This document shows positions 15,523 to 22,279 of a stretch of DNA of 33,143 bases, in pieces. The DNA comes from Candidatus Saccharimonadota bacterium (GTDB lineage: Bacteria; Patescibacteriota; Saccharimonadia; Saccharimonadales; JAQGHD01): assembly GCA_028288965.1 (NCBI GenBank), contig JAQGHD010000004.1, positions 1 to 33,143 on the forward strand, written 5' to 3'. Positions within the stretch are counted from its first letter, which is position 1. Each line of letters begins with the position of its first letter. The position numbers and the translations under genes were made by a program. The notes beneath the pieces are model-generated. The model saw only the letters and a program-made list of their open reading frames with translations. It had not been told where the DNA came from and made no database searches.

Positions 15523-16638
15523 ATGATCCGACTCACCGAATCGTCAGCTACTGCCAATCAGGCCACCGTGAACCCTGAGCATTCGCTGGCCGCCGCCGAA
15601 GCCTTGTTCCTGAGCCTTGGGGACGGCGCCATTGTCACCGATGAGGCTGGGCGAGTGAGTCGTATTAATAAAGTCGCTCTGCTATTGCTGGGCTACTCGG
15701 CCAAAGAGCTGGTGGGCCGTTGGTACCCCGACGCCGTGGTGGCGGAAAATGAAGATGGCAATCGTATTCCTAACTGGGAACGCCCGATTACACAAGTGTT
15801 TTTAGAGGGCAAATCTATTTCAGCTCGAGTGTATTATCGACGCAAAGATGGCTCCCGTATGGCGACATTTTTAACAGTTTCCCCAGTCATGTTAGATAGC
15901 AAGCCAATCGGTGCCATAGAAGTGTTTCGCGATATTACCAACGAAGTCGAGCTAGAAAAAACCAAGGACGAGTTTATCTCGCTGGCCTCCCACCAACTCC
16001 GGACACCTGCCACCGGCGTGAAGCAATATGTGGGCATGCTTCTGGAAGGGTACGCCGGAACAATTACTAGCCAACAGCGACAATTACTCAAAAACGCTTA
16101 TGAGAGCAACGAGCGTCAGCTGACAATCGTCAGTGACTTATTACGAGTTGCTCATATAGACGCCGGAAAAGTTCGCTTGGTCCGGCAGCGGGTGGATCTC
16201 GTGCAGCTTATTCAAGATGTTATAGATGGATTAAATAACGTCTTTAAACGACGCTATCAGGAAGTAAATTTTGTCCACCCCAAAACCACGGTCACAGCTG
16301 AGATTGATGTCGATAGAATACGCATGGTTATAGAAAACATCGTCGATAATGCCAGCAAGTACACGCCCGAAGGCAAAAATTTGGAGGTGACCTTGCGCCA
16401 ACGTCCGAGCTGCGTAGAGATTGAAGTCAAGGACGAGGGTGTCGGCATCCCCAGGCGCGATATCAACAAGATGTTTCAAAAGTTTTCTCGGCTCAATAAT
16501 CCACTATCGCAATTAGTCGGTGGCACCGGGCTGGGTTTGTATTGGGCTAAACGTATTATCGACCTGCACGAAGGTGAAATTACCGTTTCCTCAAAGGTTG
16601 GTAAGGGGTCGGTCTTTACCATTTCAATTCCGGTGTGA
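15523..16638 (+). CDS. Soluble PAS-domain histidine kinase
   Basis: No membrane helix is present in 371 residues. A PAS domain (about 22-135) shows GAIVTDEAGRVSRINKVA and LLGYSAKELVGR, closing with IGAIEVFRDITN. The DHp helix follows with phosphoacceptor H157 in SLASHQLRTP, a Gln-containing H-box common in cyanobacterial and CPR kinases. The ATPase domain has the N box (VDNASKYTP), G1 (DEGVGIP), the F box (KFSRLNNP) and G2 (GTGLGLYWAKRII). All motifs are intact. It is the third gene of the cassette with the 7-helix protein and the 88-residue protein, and a CheY-like gene lies 118 bases downstream. That arrangement suggests the membrane signal reaches this kinase through protein contact. Confidence 0.95.
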   Translation: MIRLTESSATANQATVNPEHSLAAAEALFLSLGDGAIVTDEAGRVSRINKVALLLLGYSAKELVGRWYPDAVVAENEDGNRIPNWERPITQVFLEGKSISARVYYRRKDGSRMATFLTVSPVMLDSKPIGAIEVFRDITNEVELEKTKDEFISLASHQLRTPATGVKQYVGMLLEGYAGTITSQQRQLLKNAYESNERQLTIVSDLLRVAHIDAGKVRLVRQRVDLVQLIQDVIDGLNNVFKRRYQEVNFVHPKTTVTAEIDVDRIRMVIENIVDNASKYTPEGKNLEVTLRQRPSCVEIEVKDEGVGIPRRDINKMFQKFSRLNNPLSQLVGGTGLGLYWAKRIIDLHEGEITVSSKVGKGSVFTISIPV

Positions 16639-16725
16639 GATCACCGAGAAGCTATTAAGGCAAAATGGAAGTATGGTTAGTAGATATCTTATTTACAGAT
16701 ACAGCCGTTGCGAGTAAAATTGCTA

Positions 16726-16742
16726 TTTACATTGATTGTAAA
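16726..16742. repeat. Inverted repeat before the CheY-like gene
   Basis: TTTACA and TGTAAA with a five-base centre, ending 14 bases before the start codon. It is a possible regulator-binding site or an upstream promoter part. Confidence 0.35.
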
Positions 16743-16756
16743 GATAGAGGAGTAAT

Positions 16757-17152
16757 ATGGCCAAAATTCTGATTGTTGAGGACGACGAAGCGCTAAATAA
16801 AGCTTACGAATTTATCTTAAAACAAGATGGGCACACGGTGATGACTGCCTTTAACGGCCAAGATGGACTTCATAAGGCTGACGATTTTAAGCCCGATATC
16901 ATTTTGCTGGATTTGCTGATGCCAGTTATGGATGGTCTGCAATTTTTACAAAATTTTGATGCCACCAACAAACACCCCAACGTCAAAGTTGTAATACTAA
17001 CCAATCTTGGCCATGAAAAAGAAGTCGAGGAAGCCCTGCAACTAGGGGCCTATAAATACATCTTAAAAGCTCACGAATCGCCGCGACAACTTTCGGTGCA
17101 CGTCAAACACCTTATTGATAAAAATATTGAGAAAAAAGAATCAGCCGTCTAA
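16757..17152 (+). CDS. Single-domain CheY-like response regulator
   Basis: A 131-residue receiver domain only. Acidic pocket E8-D9-D10, phosphoacceptor D52 in ILLDLLMPVMDG, switch T82 in VILTNLG, and K104 in YILKAHESP, where the usual K-P is K-A. There is no DNA-binding or other output domain; a charged tail (IEKKESAV) ends the protein. GAGGAG lies six bases ahead of the ATG. It follows the PAS kinase by 118 bases, so it may have its own promoter and may act as a diffusible output or a phosphate sink. It could be the terminal protein of the cassette beginning with the 7-helix membrane protein. The target is unknown. Confidence 0.95.
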   Translation: MAKILIVEDDEALNKAYEFILKQDGHTVMTAFNGQDGLHKADDFKPDIILLDLLMPVMDGLQFLQNFDATNKHPNVKVVILTNLGHEKEVEEALQLGAYKYILKAHESPRQLSVHVKHLIDKNIEKKESAV

Positions 17153-17194
17153 AAACTTTGGCGTTCGTTGCCCGGAGCAACCTCACAATAGCGT

Positions 17195-17223
17195 TTGACA
17201 GTATCCACCCCATACCATACAGT
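17195..17223 (+). promoter_or_regulatory. Strong sigma-70 promoter of the beta-helix protein
   Basis: A consensus TTGACA at 17195-17200, 17-base spacer, and TACAGT at 17218-17223. The leader would be about 23 bases. Confidence 0.7.
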
Positions 17224-17252
17224 AGAACGTAATTAACATAAGCAGTCCCAAA

Positions 17253-18932
17253 ATGGCAAAAAAGGCAAAAAAGAAAGTCATGGCAACAAAAACCACTAAA
17301 AAACGAACAACCAAAAAACCAACTATCATAAAAAAGCAGAATAAACGGTTGGCAATATTTGTCATCCTCTTTGCATTAATTGGCCTTATCACGCTTCTCA
17401 TTAGCCATGCTGAGACCATAACGCAAAACATGGTTGTTTTACCCCGTTATGACACCTATGTGCAAAGTGGCGCCAAAGCCAACACCAACCTTAATGACAC
17501 CAACACCCTGCTCAATAGTTCAGTTCAGGGCGGTTGTAATAAGCAAATTACTCACGAATGTGTTTCGACCGTCGATAACCGTACTTATATCCGATTTGAT
17601 GTCAAGACTTTGCCAGCAGGCTACCACATAAAATCCGCGGCCATGCGACTCTGGGCCACCAATTCAAGTCCGGTGGGCGGCATCATATATAGCACTAAGA
17701 ACAATTGGAATGAAACTACGCTTACCTGGAATAACCAGCCTGGGGCCACCAGTGACCCACTGAGCTTTAACGGGCCAGCGGTGGCCGGACAATGGCTTGA
17801 ATTTAAGCTGCCCACTACCAAGATTGATTTTGGCCTAAGTAATAGTTTTGTCATTCAAAATAATCAACAGGATCCGGCAGGCTATGACAGCCGTGAGACC
17901 ACCCATGCGCCTCGTTTAGCGCTCGTACTGGAAAAAGATACAAACAATACTCCTCCTCCCCCACCACCACCGCCACTCTCGGGATCGCCCTGTGAAAAAA
18001 CCGCTAACACCAAGGCCCTTGCCAGCTTTGCCGATTACGCTAGACTGCCTGGTGATCAGGAGGTTGTTGTACCGAATGGCACTTACAAAGGACTTGGAAC
18101 AGTTACCACGGCACATGCCGCAACTGGCGGTGCATGTAAGGGTTGGTTAGTACTGAAGGCTGCAACTCAAGGTGGCGTAACCGTAGACCTCAGCGGTAGC
18201 GATACCGGTCTAACACTTGACGGCGCCAGCCGCATAATGTTTGTGGGCTTCAAGTTCATCAAAGGTTCTATCCACGCCTCCGGCCCAGACCTAACATTCT
18301 GGTACAACGACATGACCTTCTTTCAGAAAACTACTGACAAAAATAGCTCAACTGAACGCTACGCCGAAATGTACAGCCTAGGCTATTCCAAAGCTCGCGT
18401 ACTGTACCTAGAGGGCCCTAGGACCCGCGTATATGGCACAGACCTACATAATGCCTGTTCAACCATGTTCACCCGAGATAACTTACGTGACTTCACTTTC
18501 CAAGGCTCCCATGCCTATATGATCGGACCAACGATGGAACAGGGTGGTAACATCTCTGTACAATGTCACGCCAATGCTATTGGCAGTGAACAAAATCACC
18601 AGTACAACTTGCAGTTCCTAGACTCTGTATTCGAAGGCCGTTTGGAAATGGAGTCAGCTGACGCCACAGATTCTGACTTTACTGTCACTAATTCCTGGTT
18701 TACCAATTCCGACGGCGCCGGGGTACATACCTCTACCAGCTACCACGGCACGTGTCACCTAAGTAACCTGTACGGCTGGAACAATACCGGCCAAAACTTC
18801 TTGTTTGAATCCGGTACTAACTGCAAGGCCAGCGATAGCCTCCACAACAGCGCGCCAGCAGCTGGCACGACGTCACCTGACGCTGCCTGGAAAGCTGCCA
18901 ATCCTTACGAAAGCTGGGATAACTTCCTATAG
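17253..18932 (+). CDS. Membrane-anchored surface protein: DNRLRE domain plus beta-helix domain (559 aa)
   Basis: Five parts are visible: a very basic tail of about 30 residues (KKAKKKVMATKTTKKRTTKK), a membrane helix at about 33-51, a DNRLRE/CBM96-type beta-sandwich at about 60-225 (DTYVQSGAKANTN, RTYIRFDVKTLP, NWNETTLTWNNQPGA), a run of eight prolines at about 234-241, and a C-terminal domain of about 310 residues. The C-terminal domain has serial short strands (TGLTLDGASRIMFVGFKFI, DLTFWYNDMTFF, DFTFQGSHAY, DSDFTVTNSWFTNSDGAGV) typical of a right-handed beta-helix such as pectate lyases and related carbohydrate-binding or -cleaving proteins. Cysteines are paired, so disulfides are likely. 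No ribosome-binding site precedes the ATG; an alternative in-frame ATG is at 17280. Likely role: binding or processing an external polysaccharide, by inference. Confidence 0.85.
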   Translation: MAKKAKKKVMATKTTKKRTTKKPTIIKKQNKRLAIFVILFALIGLITLLISHAETITQNMVVLPRYDTYVQSGAKANTNLNDTNTLLNSSVQGGCNKQITHECVSTVDNRTYIRFDVKTLPAGYHIKSAAMRLWATNSSPVGGIIYSTKNNWNETTLTWNNQPGATSDPLSFNGPAVAGQWLEFKLPTTKIDFGLSNSFVIQNNQQDPAGYDSRETTHAPRLALVLEKDTNNTPPPPPPPPLSGSPCEKTANTKALASFADYARLPGDQEVVVPNGTYKGLGTVTTAHAATGGACKGWLVLKAATQGGVTVDLSGSDTGLTLDGASRIMFVGFKFIKGSIHASGPDLTFWYNDMTFFQKTTDKNSSTERYAEMYSLGYSKARVLYLEGPRTRVYGTDLHNACSTMFTRDNLRDFTFQGSHAYMIGPTMEQGGNISVQCHANAIGSEQNHQYNLQFLDSVFEGRLEMESADATDSDFTVTNSWFTNSDGAGVHTSTSYHGTCHLSNLYGWNNTGQNFLFESGTNCKASDSLHNSAPAAGTTSPDAAWKAANPYESWDNFL

Positions 18933-18954
18933 TCTAATTTGGGCCGGGCTCGTA

Positions 18955-18963
18955 TGCTATGAT
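18955..18963 (+). promoter_or_regulatory. Extended -10 promoter of the superoxide dismutase gene
   Basis: TGCTATGAT, an extended -10 about 27 bases before the start; the -35 region is poor. Confidence 0.5.
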
Positions 18964-18989
18964 CAGAGAAGCAAAAGGAGGGTATGCAT

Positions 18990-19508
18990 ATGATGCTAGA
19001 CTTGCGAACTGATGACCTAAAAGAGACTAAACGAGCCAAAGCCACACTAGATGGTGACGGCTTGAGCGGCACTGCCCAGTTCATAGAGTATCTCGTCGGT
19101 GATTTCTATTACGTCAAAGTTGTTTTAGACCTAAAGGGTGATCCGGCTAAGCTTAAACCCGGCAAACACGCCGTGCACATCCACGAAAAGGCCGATTGCT
19201 CAGGTGGCTTTAAGTGCGCCGGCGGCCACTTTGATCCTGGCCCGTCCGGTAACGCTGACCCCGATGTTAACCACCCCTTTCACGCTGGCGATCTACCAAA
19301 CATTACTGTTGATGACAAGGGCGTTGGCCATTTGGAGGCTATTACTAGCCGTGTAACGCTCAGCGACGGCCCGCGTTCTATTCTGTCAGCTCCAGCCGGC
19401 ACATCTTTGATGGTACATGGTAATCCTGATCCTTATACAAGCGGCAATAGCGGCTCAGGCATCAGTGGCGGGCCCAGAATCGCCTGCGGTATCATCGAGG
19501 CCGTATAA
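18990..19508 (+). CDS. sodC: Cu/Zn superoxide dismutase, apparently without signal peptide
   Basis: All metal-site residues of the family are present: copper ligands H63, H65 (AVHIHE), H80 (bridging, GGHFDP) and H143 (MVHGNPD), and zinc ligands H95, H98 and D101 (NHPFHAGDLPN). The active-site arginine is R163 and the intrasubunit disulfide partner C166 is in GGPRIACG, with C70 or C76 as the other half. It should dismutate superoxide to peroxide and oxygen. Most bacterial enzymes are exported, but the N-terminus (MMLDLRTDDLKETKRAK) has no signal peptide or membrane helix, so it looks cytosolic. The start at 18990 is preferred because GGAGG lies eight bases upstream; ATG codons at 18984 and 18993 are too near or too far. 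Its 3' end overlaps the convergent unknown gene by 54 bases. Confidence 0.93.
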   Translation: MMLDLRTDDLKETKRAKATLDGDGLSGTAQFIEYLVGDFYYVKVVLDLKGDPAKLKPGKHAVHIHEKADCSGGFKCAGGHFDPGPSGNADPDVNHPFHAGDLPNITVDDKGVGHLEAITSRVTLSDGPRSILSAPAGTSLMVHGNPDPYTSGNSGSGISGGPRIACGIIEAV

Positions 19509-20360
19509 GCTCGAATCGTTTTCCATTTCTAGTAAATATTGAGCCATACGCTTAGCTCGAGTTCTTTCGGTAACTGGCTTAATGGATTGGAGCCGGTCGA
19601 TGATGCCCTCGCTTCTCAGCGCCTCTGGGTATAGAAGGCGTATCTGCTCGATAACATGGTTGGCCGTTTCGGCAGTATGGACTACACCTCTGGTTAGCAA
19701 TGACTGGTGCAGCATCATAATGCCAAAGCCTTCACGCAAATTGAGGGCATCCGTGCTAACCGGACCGAAGTAGTCCGGGTGGGTATTTGGAACTTTCGAT
19801 TCAATAGCTTCCTTAATAAAGTGAGCACTGATAGTATTTTGGGTTTGGTAGTACAACGCTTGGCCGTTAAAGTCCGGTATATACGTGCCGAAGTTTTGCT
19901 GCATAAAACAAGCGTTACCCAAAGCCACGCAAGCATACTCCGAAAATAACCAGTCAAAGGCCAAGGCTCGTATATCACGTATTTTTATCGTTCCCTGGTC
20001 TGCTTCATTTAAAACGGTATCAAAAACCCGCATTAGGTCACTCTGCCGCTTTTGAATTTCATCGGGATGTAGAACCATGACTCTTTTGGGCTGGCTGGCT
20101 TCGTGGCTCGTGTCAGGAATGTATTCCACGCTTAAACCAGATTTAGAGCCACTCATCCAGCCAATTTCTAAAGTTATAACATGAATGTCTCTTAAGTGAT
20201 GTGAAAAAATTTCATTGAACTCGGGAGCCACGCCCAGACGCAGGGTGGTATCACTGATTTCGGGTTCCATGGCTTCGGCATATTCGGTACTAATATATTT
20301 TATAGTTCGTAAACTTTCACCAACCGCAATCGGGACTACATTATCGTCATGCTCAGTCAT
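19455..20360 (-). CDS. Unknown soluble protein coupled to trmD (301 aa)
   Basis: Not recognised. The start chosen is the ATG at 20360, which sits in the sequence ATGACTGA so that it overlaps the trmD stop. A start further upstream would run 51 bases into trmD. The protein is mixed alpha/beta with no signal peptide or membrane helix. A beta-rich segment (DTTLRLGVAPEFNEIF to SGLSVEYIPD) is followed by a mostly helical C-terminal half rich in charged residues (GVVHTAETANHVIEQIRLLYPEAL and TERTRAKRMAQYLLEMEN). Coupling to a tRNA methyltransferase does not by itself define a function. Its last 54 bases are antisense to the dismutase gene, so strong transcription of either could affect the other. 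Confidence 0.7.
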   Translation of the reverse strand: MTEHDDNVVPIAVGESLRTIKYISTEYAEAMEPEISDTTLRLGVAPEFNEIFSHHLRDIHVITLEIGWMSGSKSGLSVEYIPDTSHEASQPKRVMVLHPDEIQKRQSDLMRVFDTVLNEADQGTIKIRDIRALAFDWLFSEYACVALGNACFMQQNFGTYIPDFNGQALYYQTQNTISAHFIKEAIESKVPNTHPDYFGPVSTDALNLREGFGIMMLHQSLLTRGVVHTAETANHVIEQIRLLYPEALRSEGIIDRLQSIKPVTERTRAKRMAQYLLEMENDSSLYGLDDTAGDSGPATDA

Positions 20361-21000
20361 ATTGCTTATTCTGGCCTTTGCGCCATTTGGCAATTTCCCC
20401 GTGGTTGCCACTTAAAAGAATATTCGGCACTTTCATACCTTTAAACTCTTCGGGGCGAGTATATTGCGGGTACTCCAGCGTTTGGCCATCACTAAAACTC
20501 TCGACCTCAGCTGAGGTTTCGCCGCCCAGCACGCCTGGAATTAGACGCACCACACTGTCGGCCACTACCATAGCCGGGATTTCGCCTCCGGTCAGTACAT
20601 AATCACCAATTGATATTTGCTGATCTACAACGCTGGTGACGCGTTCATCATAACCTTCGTAGCGGCCGCAAATAATAATCAGCCCTGTGGTTTTGGCCAA
20701 AGCTCTGGCTTTAGCCTGGGTATAGCGTTCACCGCGGGGAGTCATAAGCAACACGGTGGCTTTGGGATCATTGGCTTTAGCGGTTTCTACGGCAGCAAAC
20801 AGCGGCTCTGGTTTGAGTAGCATGCCGTCGCCACCGCCGTAGGGGGTATCATCCACCTGCTTTCGCGGCCCAAGGCCGTAATCACGGAGGTTAATGCAGC
20901 TAAAGCTGGCCAAGCCCTTGTCTTGGGCCTTAAACAGCATGCTGGTATTCAGCACCTCAGCAAACATCTCCGGGAATAGGGTAATTATTTGTATGTTCAT
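20353..21000 (-). CDS. trmD: tRNA (guanine-37 N1)-methyltransferase TrmD
   Basis: TrmD methylates G37 next to the anticodon of certain tRNAs, which prevents +1 frameshifting. The sequence shows the SPOUT knot features: NIQIITLFPEMF at the start, DTPYGGGDGMLLKPEPL, ICGRYEGYDERV and SIGDYVLTGGEIP in the knot, and the tail PEEFKGMKVPNILLSGNHGEI with the substrate-binding helix AKWRKGQ. The real start is the ATG at 21000 (MNIQIITLF); the frame stays open for another 59 codons upstream, but that stretch is not TrmD-like and contains a hairpin. TACAAT lies seven bases before the ATG, so the mRNA is probably leaderless. The length of 215 residues is slightly short for TrmD. rimM, the usual neighbour, is absent. 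Confidence 0.95.
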   Translation of the reverse strand: MNIQIITLFPEMFAEVLNTSMLFKAQDKGLASFSCINLRDYGLGPRKQVDDTPYGGGDGMLLKPEPLFAAVETAKANDPKATVLLMTPRGERYTQAKARALAKTTGLIIICGRYEGYDERVTSVVDQQISIGDYVLTGGEIPAMVVADSVVRLIPGVLGGETSAEVESFSDGQTLEYPQYTRPEEFKGMKVPNILLSGNHGEIAKWRKGQNKQYD

Positions 21001-21007
21001 CTTCTTG

Positions 21008-21013
21008 ATTGTA
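21008..21013 (-). promoter_or_regulatory. -10 box for a leaderless trmD mRNA
   Basis: TACAAT on the minus strand, seven bases before the trmD ATG. Confidence 0.5.
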
Positions 21014-21046
21014 CCAGCTCCTAAGCCCACAGCATGGGCATGGGAA

Positions 21047-21114
21047 CTGTCAGGAAGGAAAAGAAAAGGGTTGGGCGCCAATTGGCACTCAGCTTTTCGA
21101 TCCTTCCTGGACAG
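21047..21114 (-). repeat. Long structured inverted repeat between the cysteine-rich gene and trmD
   Basis: Arms CTGTCAGGAAGGA (21047-21059) and TCCTTCCTGGACAG (21101-21114) pair over 13 bases with one bulge. A further GAAAAG/CTTTTC pair and the palindrome GCCAATTGGC-like core lie inside. On the minus strand the stem can be lengthened by G-U pairing, on the plus strand it meets an A-C mismatch, so the RNA form is probably read towards trmD. There is no T-run, so it is not a standard terminator. Confidence 0.6.
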
Positions 21115-21137
21115 CTCTTCGGTATTACCCTTGATTA

Positions 21138-21533
21138 CTAGCGGTGCTTCAAGCGGTGAGTCAGCTGATTGAGCCACCGACGCACTTTTGACACTGACGC
21201 GTTGGGCCAGAACTGGTCGTACCGGTTGTGACTACAGGCGTCGCAGATCTCGTTGACGGCGTTTCGGCCGTTGAGAGCCTTGCCGCACTGAGTGCACCAC
21301 CGCACAGTTCGGGTGGGAGTCGGTTGACAATTGCAAAGAGCACAGCCGGCGTCCTGGCAGTTCCAGCATGTGAAACGTGGAGCGAGGACGTTGACGTTGA
21401 TCTGGCTTTCGGGGCAAAAGCCCGGGCAGGCGCGTGAACCGCAGTCAGGACAGACGTCCTGGTCGACGGTGTCCTCACTGAGGAAGGCGTGTGGATTGGA
21501 GTCGATGGGCTGGTCGGGCTTGATCAGGTGCAT
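21138..21533 (-). CDS. Cysteine-rich multi-zinc-ribbon protein inserted ahead of trmD (131 aa)
   Basis: Thirteen cysteines in 131 residues are arranged as knuckles: CPDCGSRACPGFC (28-40), CWNCQDAGCALCNC (56-69), CTQCGKAL (80-83) and CDAC (97-100). This is the pattern of two or three zinc ribbons. A basic helical tail (KVRRWLNQLTHRLKHR) could contact nucleic acid. The ATG has AGGAG six bases upstream. Codon choice (GTC, GAC, CTG, TGC) is GC-richer than in the flanking ribosomal and tRNA genes and resembles the repeat protein at the left edge. The gene lies between the KH gene and trmD, where rimM or nothing is usual, and is flanked on both sides by long inverted repeats. No family is recognised. 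A transcription or translation accessory role, or a mobile passenger gene, are both possible. Confidence 0.7.
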   Translation of the reverse strand: MHLIKPDQPIDSNPHAFLSEDTVDQDVCPDCGSRACPGFCPESQINVNVLAPRFTCWNCQDAGCALCNCQPTPTRTVRWCTQCGKALNGRNAVNEICDACSHNRYDQFWPNASVSKVRRWLNQLTHRLKHR

Positions 21534-21572
21534 GGACTACTCCTGGCTGGGGTTCGTGTCGAACTTGTACGA

Positions 21573-21623
21573 TTGTGATTGGAAACAAAAACAAGAATTT
21601 CTTGTAGTTGTCACCAATCACAA
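21573..21623. repeat. 51-base near-perfect inverted repeat upstream of the cysteine-rich gene
   Basis: Outer arms TTGTGATTGG (21573-21582) and CCAATCACAA (21614-21623) are perfect. Inside, ACAA pairs with TTGT and ACAAGAA pairs with TTCTTGT around a single central T. Of 25 possible pairs 21 match; the four mismatches form two symmetric 2x2 internal loops. The right edge of the repeat is about where transcription from the TGATACAAT box would begin, so the mRNA of the cysteine-rich gene would carry it as a 5' hairpin. Confidence 0.85.
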
Positions 21624-21624
21624 C

Positions 21625-21633
21625 ATTGTATCA
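21625..21633 (-). promoter_or_regulatory. Extended -10 box pointing into the 51-base inverted repeat
   Basis: TGATACAAT on the minus strand (TGn plus TACAAT). The predicted start lies at the edge of the inverted repeat. No good -35. Confidence 0.4.
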
Positions 21634-21729
21634 GGGGTATAACGGAGAGCTTTTAAAGTGCTTCGGAAGTAGTCAAGCCACCTCAACGAAACCAGTTTAT
21701 TTTAGCATAAGTATAAAAATAAGTCAACA

Positions 21730-21743
21730 ACCCCAACAGGGGT
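21730..21743 (-). terminator. Weak terminator after the KH gene
   Basis: On the minus strand ACCCC-TGTT-GGGGT forms a five-base stem and is followed within about 15 bases by a T-rich run. Weak but suitably placed 11 bases past the KH gene stop. Confidence 0.35.
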
Positions 21744-21753
21744 GTCTTATGGC

Positions 21754-22218
21754 CTAAACGTCTAAATCGTCTAAATCTTCGAGCTCTTTTCGAGTCCGGC
21801 TGACAACGTCGCTATGTTTCCCCTCGTCGGAAACTGCTGTTTCTATGTCATCTTCATCGTCTGCAGGAGCAGGGGTTTTAGCCGGAGTGGCAGCTGGTGT
21901 TTCTTCTTTAGGGGCTTCAGCCGCTGTTTCCTCATCGTGCGACGGTCGTTCGCGGCGCTCGTGCGGTTCGCCATTGTCTACAATTTTTAGGTTGTAGCGA
22001 GCATCGTTCTTGGTGCCAAGGGCTCGCAGCAGTGTGCGCAAGGATTGAGCCGTGGCGCCTCGTTTTCCAATGACGCGGCCTAAGTCCTCAGGGTCAACAG
22101 TAAGTTCTAACAGCACGCCTTTTTCATCAATACGGCGCTCTACAATTACGGCATCGGGTTTGCTGACTAATGACTTAACGATAAATTCAACAAATTGTTG
22201 GTCTATGCTGGCGCTCAT
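21754..22218 (-). CDS. KH-domain RNA-binding protein KhpA-like with acidic tail
   Basis: The first 75 residues are a KH fold: FVEFIVKSLVSKPDAVIVERR, then ELTVDPEDLGRVIGKRGATAQSLRTLL with the RNA-binding G-K-R-G loop, and a YNLKIVD closing strand. KhpA usually has about 75-80 residues and sits between rpsP and rimM or trmD, as here. This copy has a further 75 residues of Glu/Pro/Ala/Asp (TAAEAPKEETPAAT through ELEDLDDLDV), which are likely disordered and strongly acidic. It probably binds small RNAs or rRNA, in other bacteria with the Jag/KhpB partner. GAGGAG lies ahead of the ATG. It is 61 bases downstream of rpsP and probably co-transcribed with it. Confidence 0.9.
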   Translation of the reverse strand: MSASIDQQFVEFIVKSLVSKPDAVIVERRIDEKGVLLELTVDPEDLGRVIGKRGATAQSLRTLLRALGTKNDARYNLKIVDNGEPHERRERPSHDEETAAEAPKEETPAATPAKTPAPADDEDDIETAVSDEGKHSDVVSRTRKELEDLDDLDV

Positions 22219-22279
22219 CGCACGCTCCTCTTACTAACAATCATTATAGCAAACATTATTAGCCGGAGAAGTATTAGAC

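Noticed and set aside
17167-17181. GTTGC-CCGGA-GCAAC stem-loop after the CheY-like gene
   Set aside because: Only five base pairs and no T-run on either strand; not a convincing terminator.
21138-21533. Reading the cysteine-rich frame as an artefact of opposing frames
   Set aside because: The spacing of the 13 cysteines in C-x-x-C knuckles and the good Shine-Dalgarno make a real gene far more likely than the competing frames in the same interval.
21552-21564. GTTCG-TGT-CGAAC stem, similar to a tRNA T-arm
   Set aside because: No acceptor, D or anticodon arms can be placed around it, and it lies in the leader of the cysteine-rich gene.
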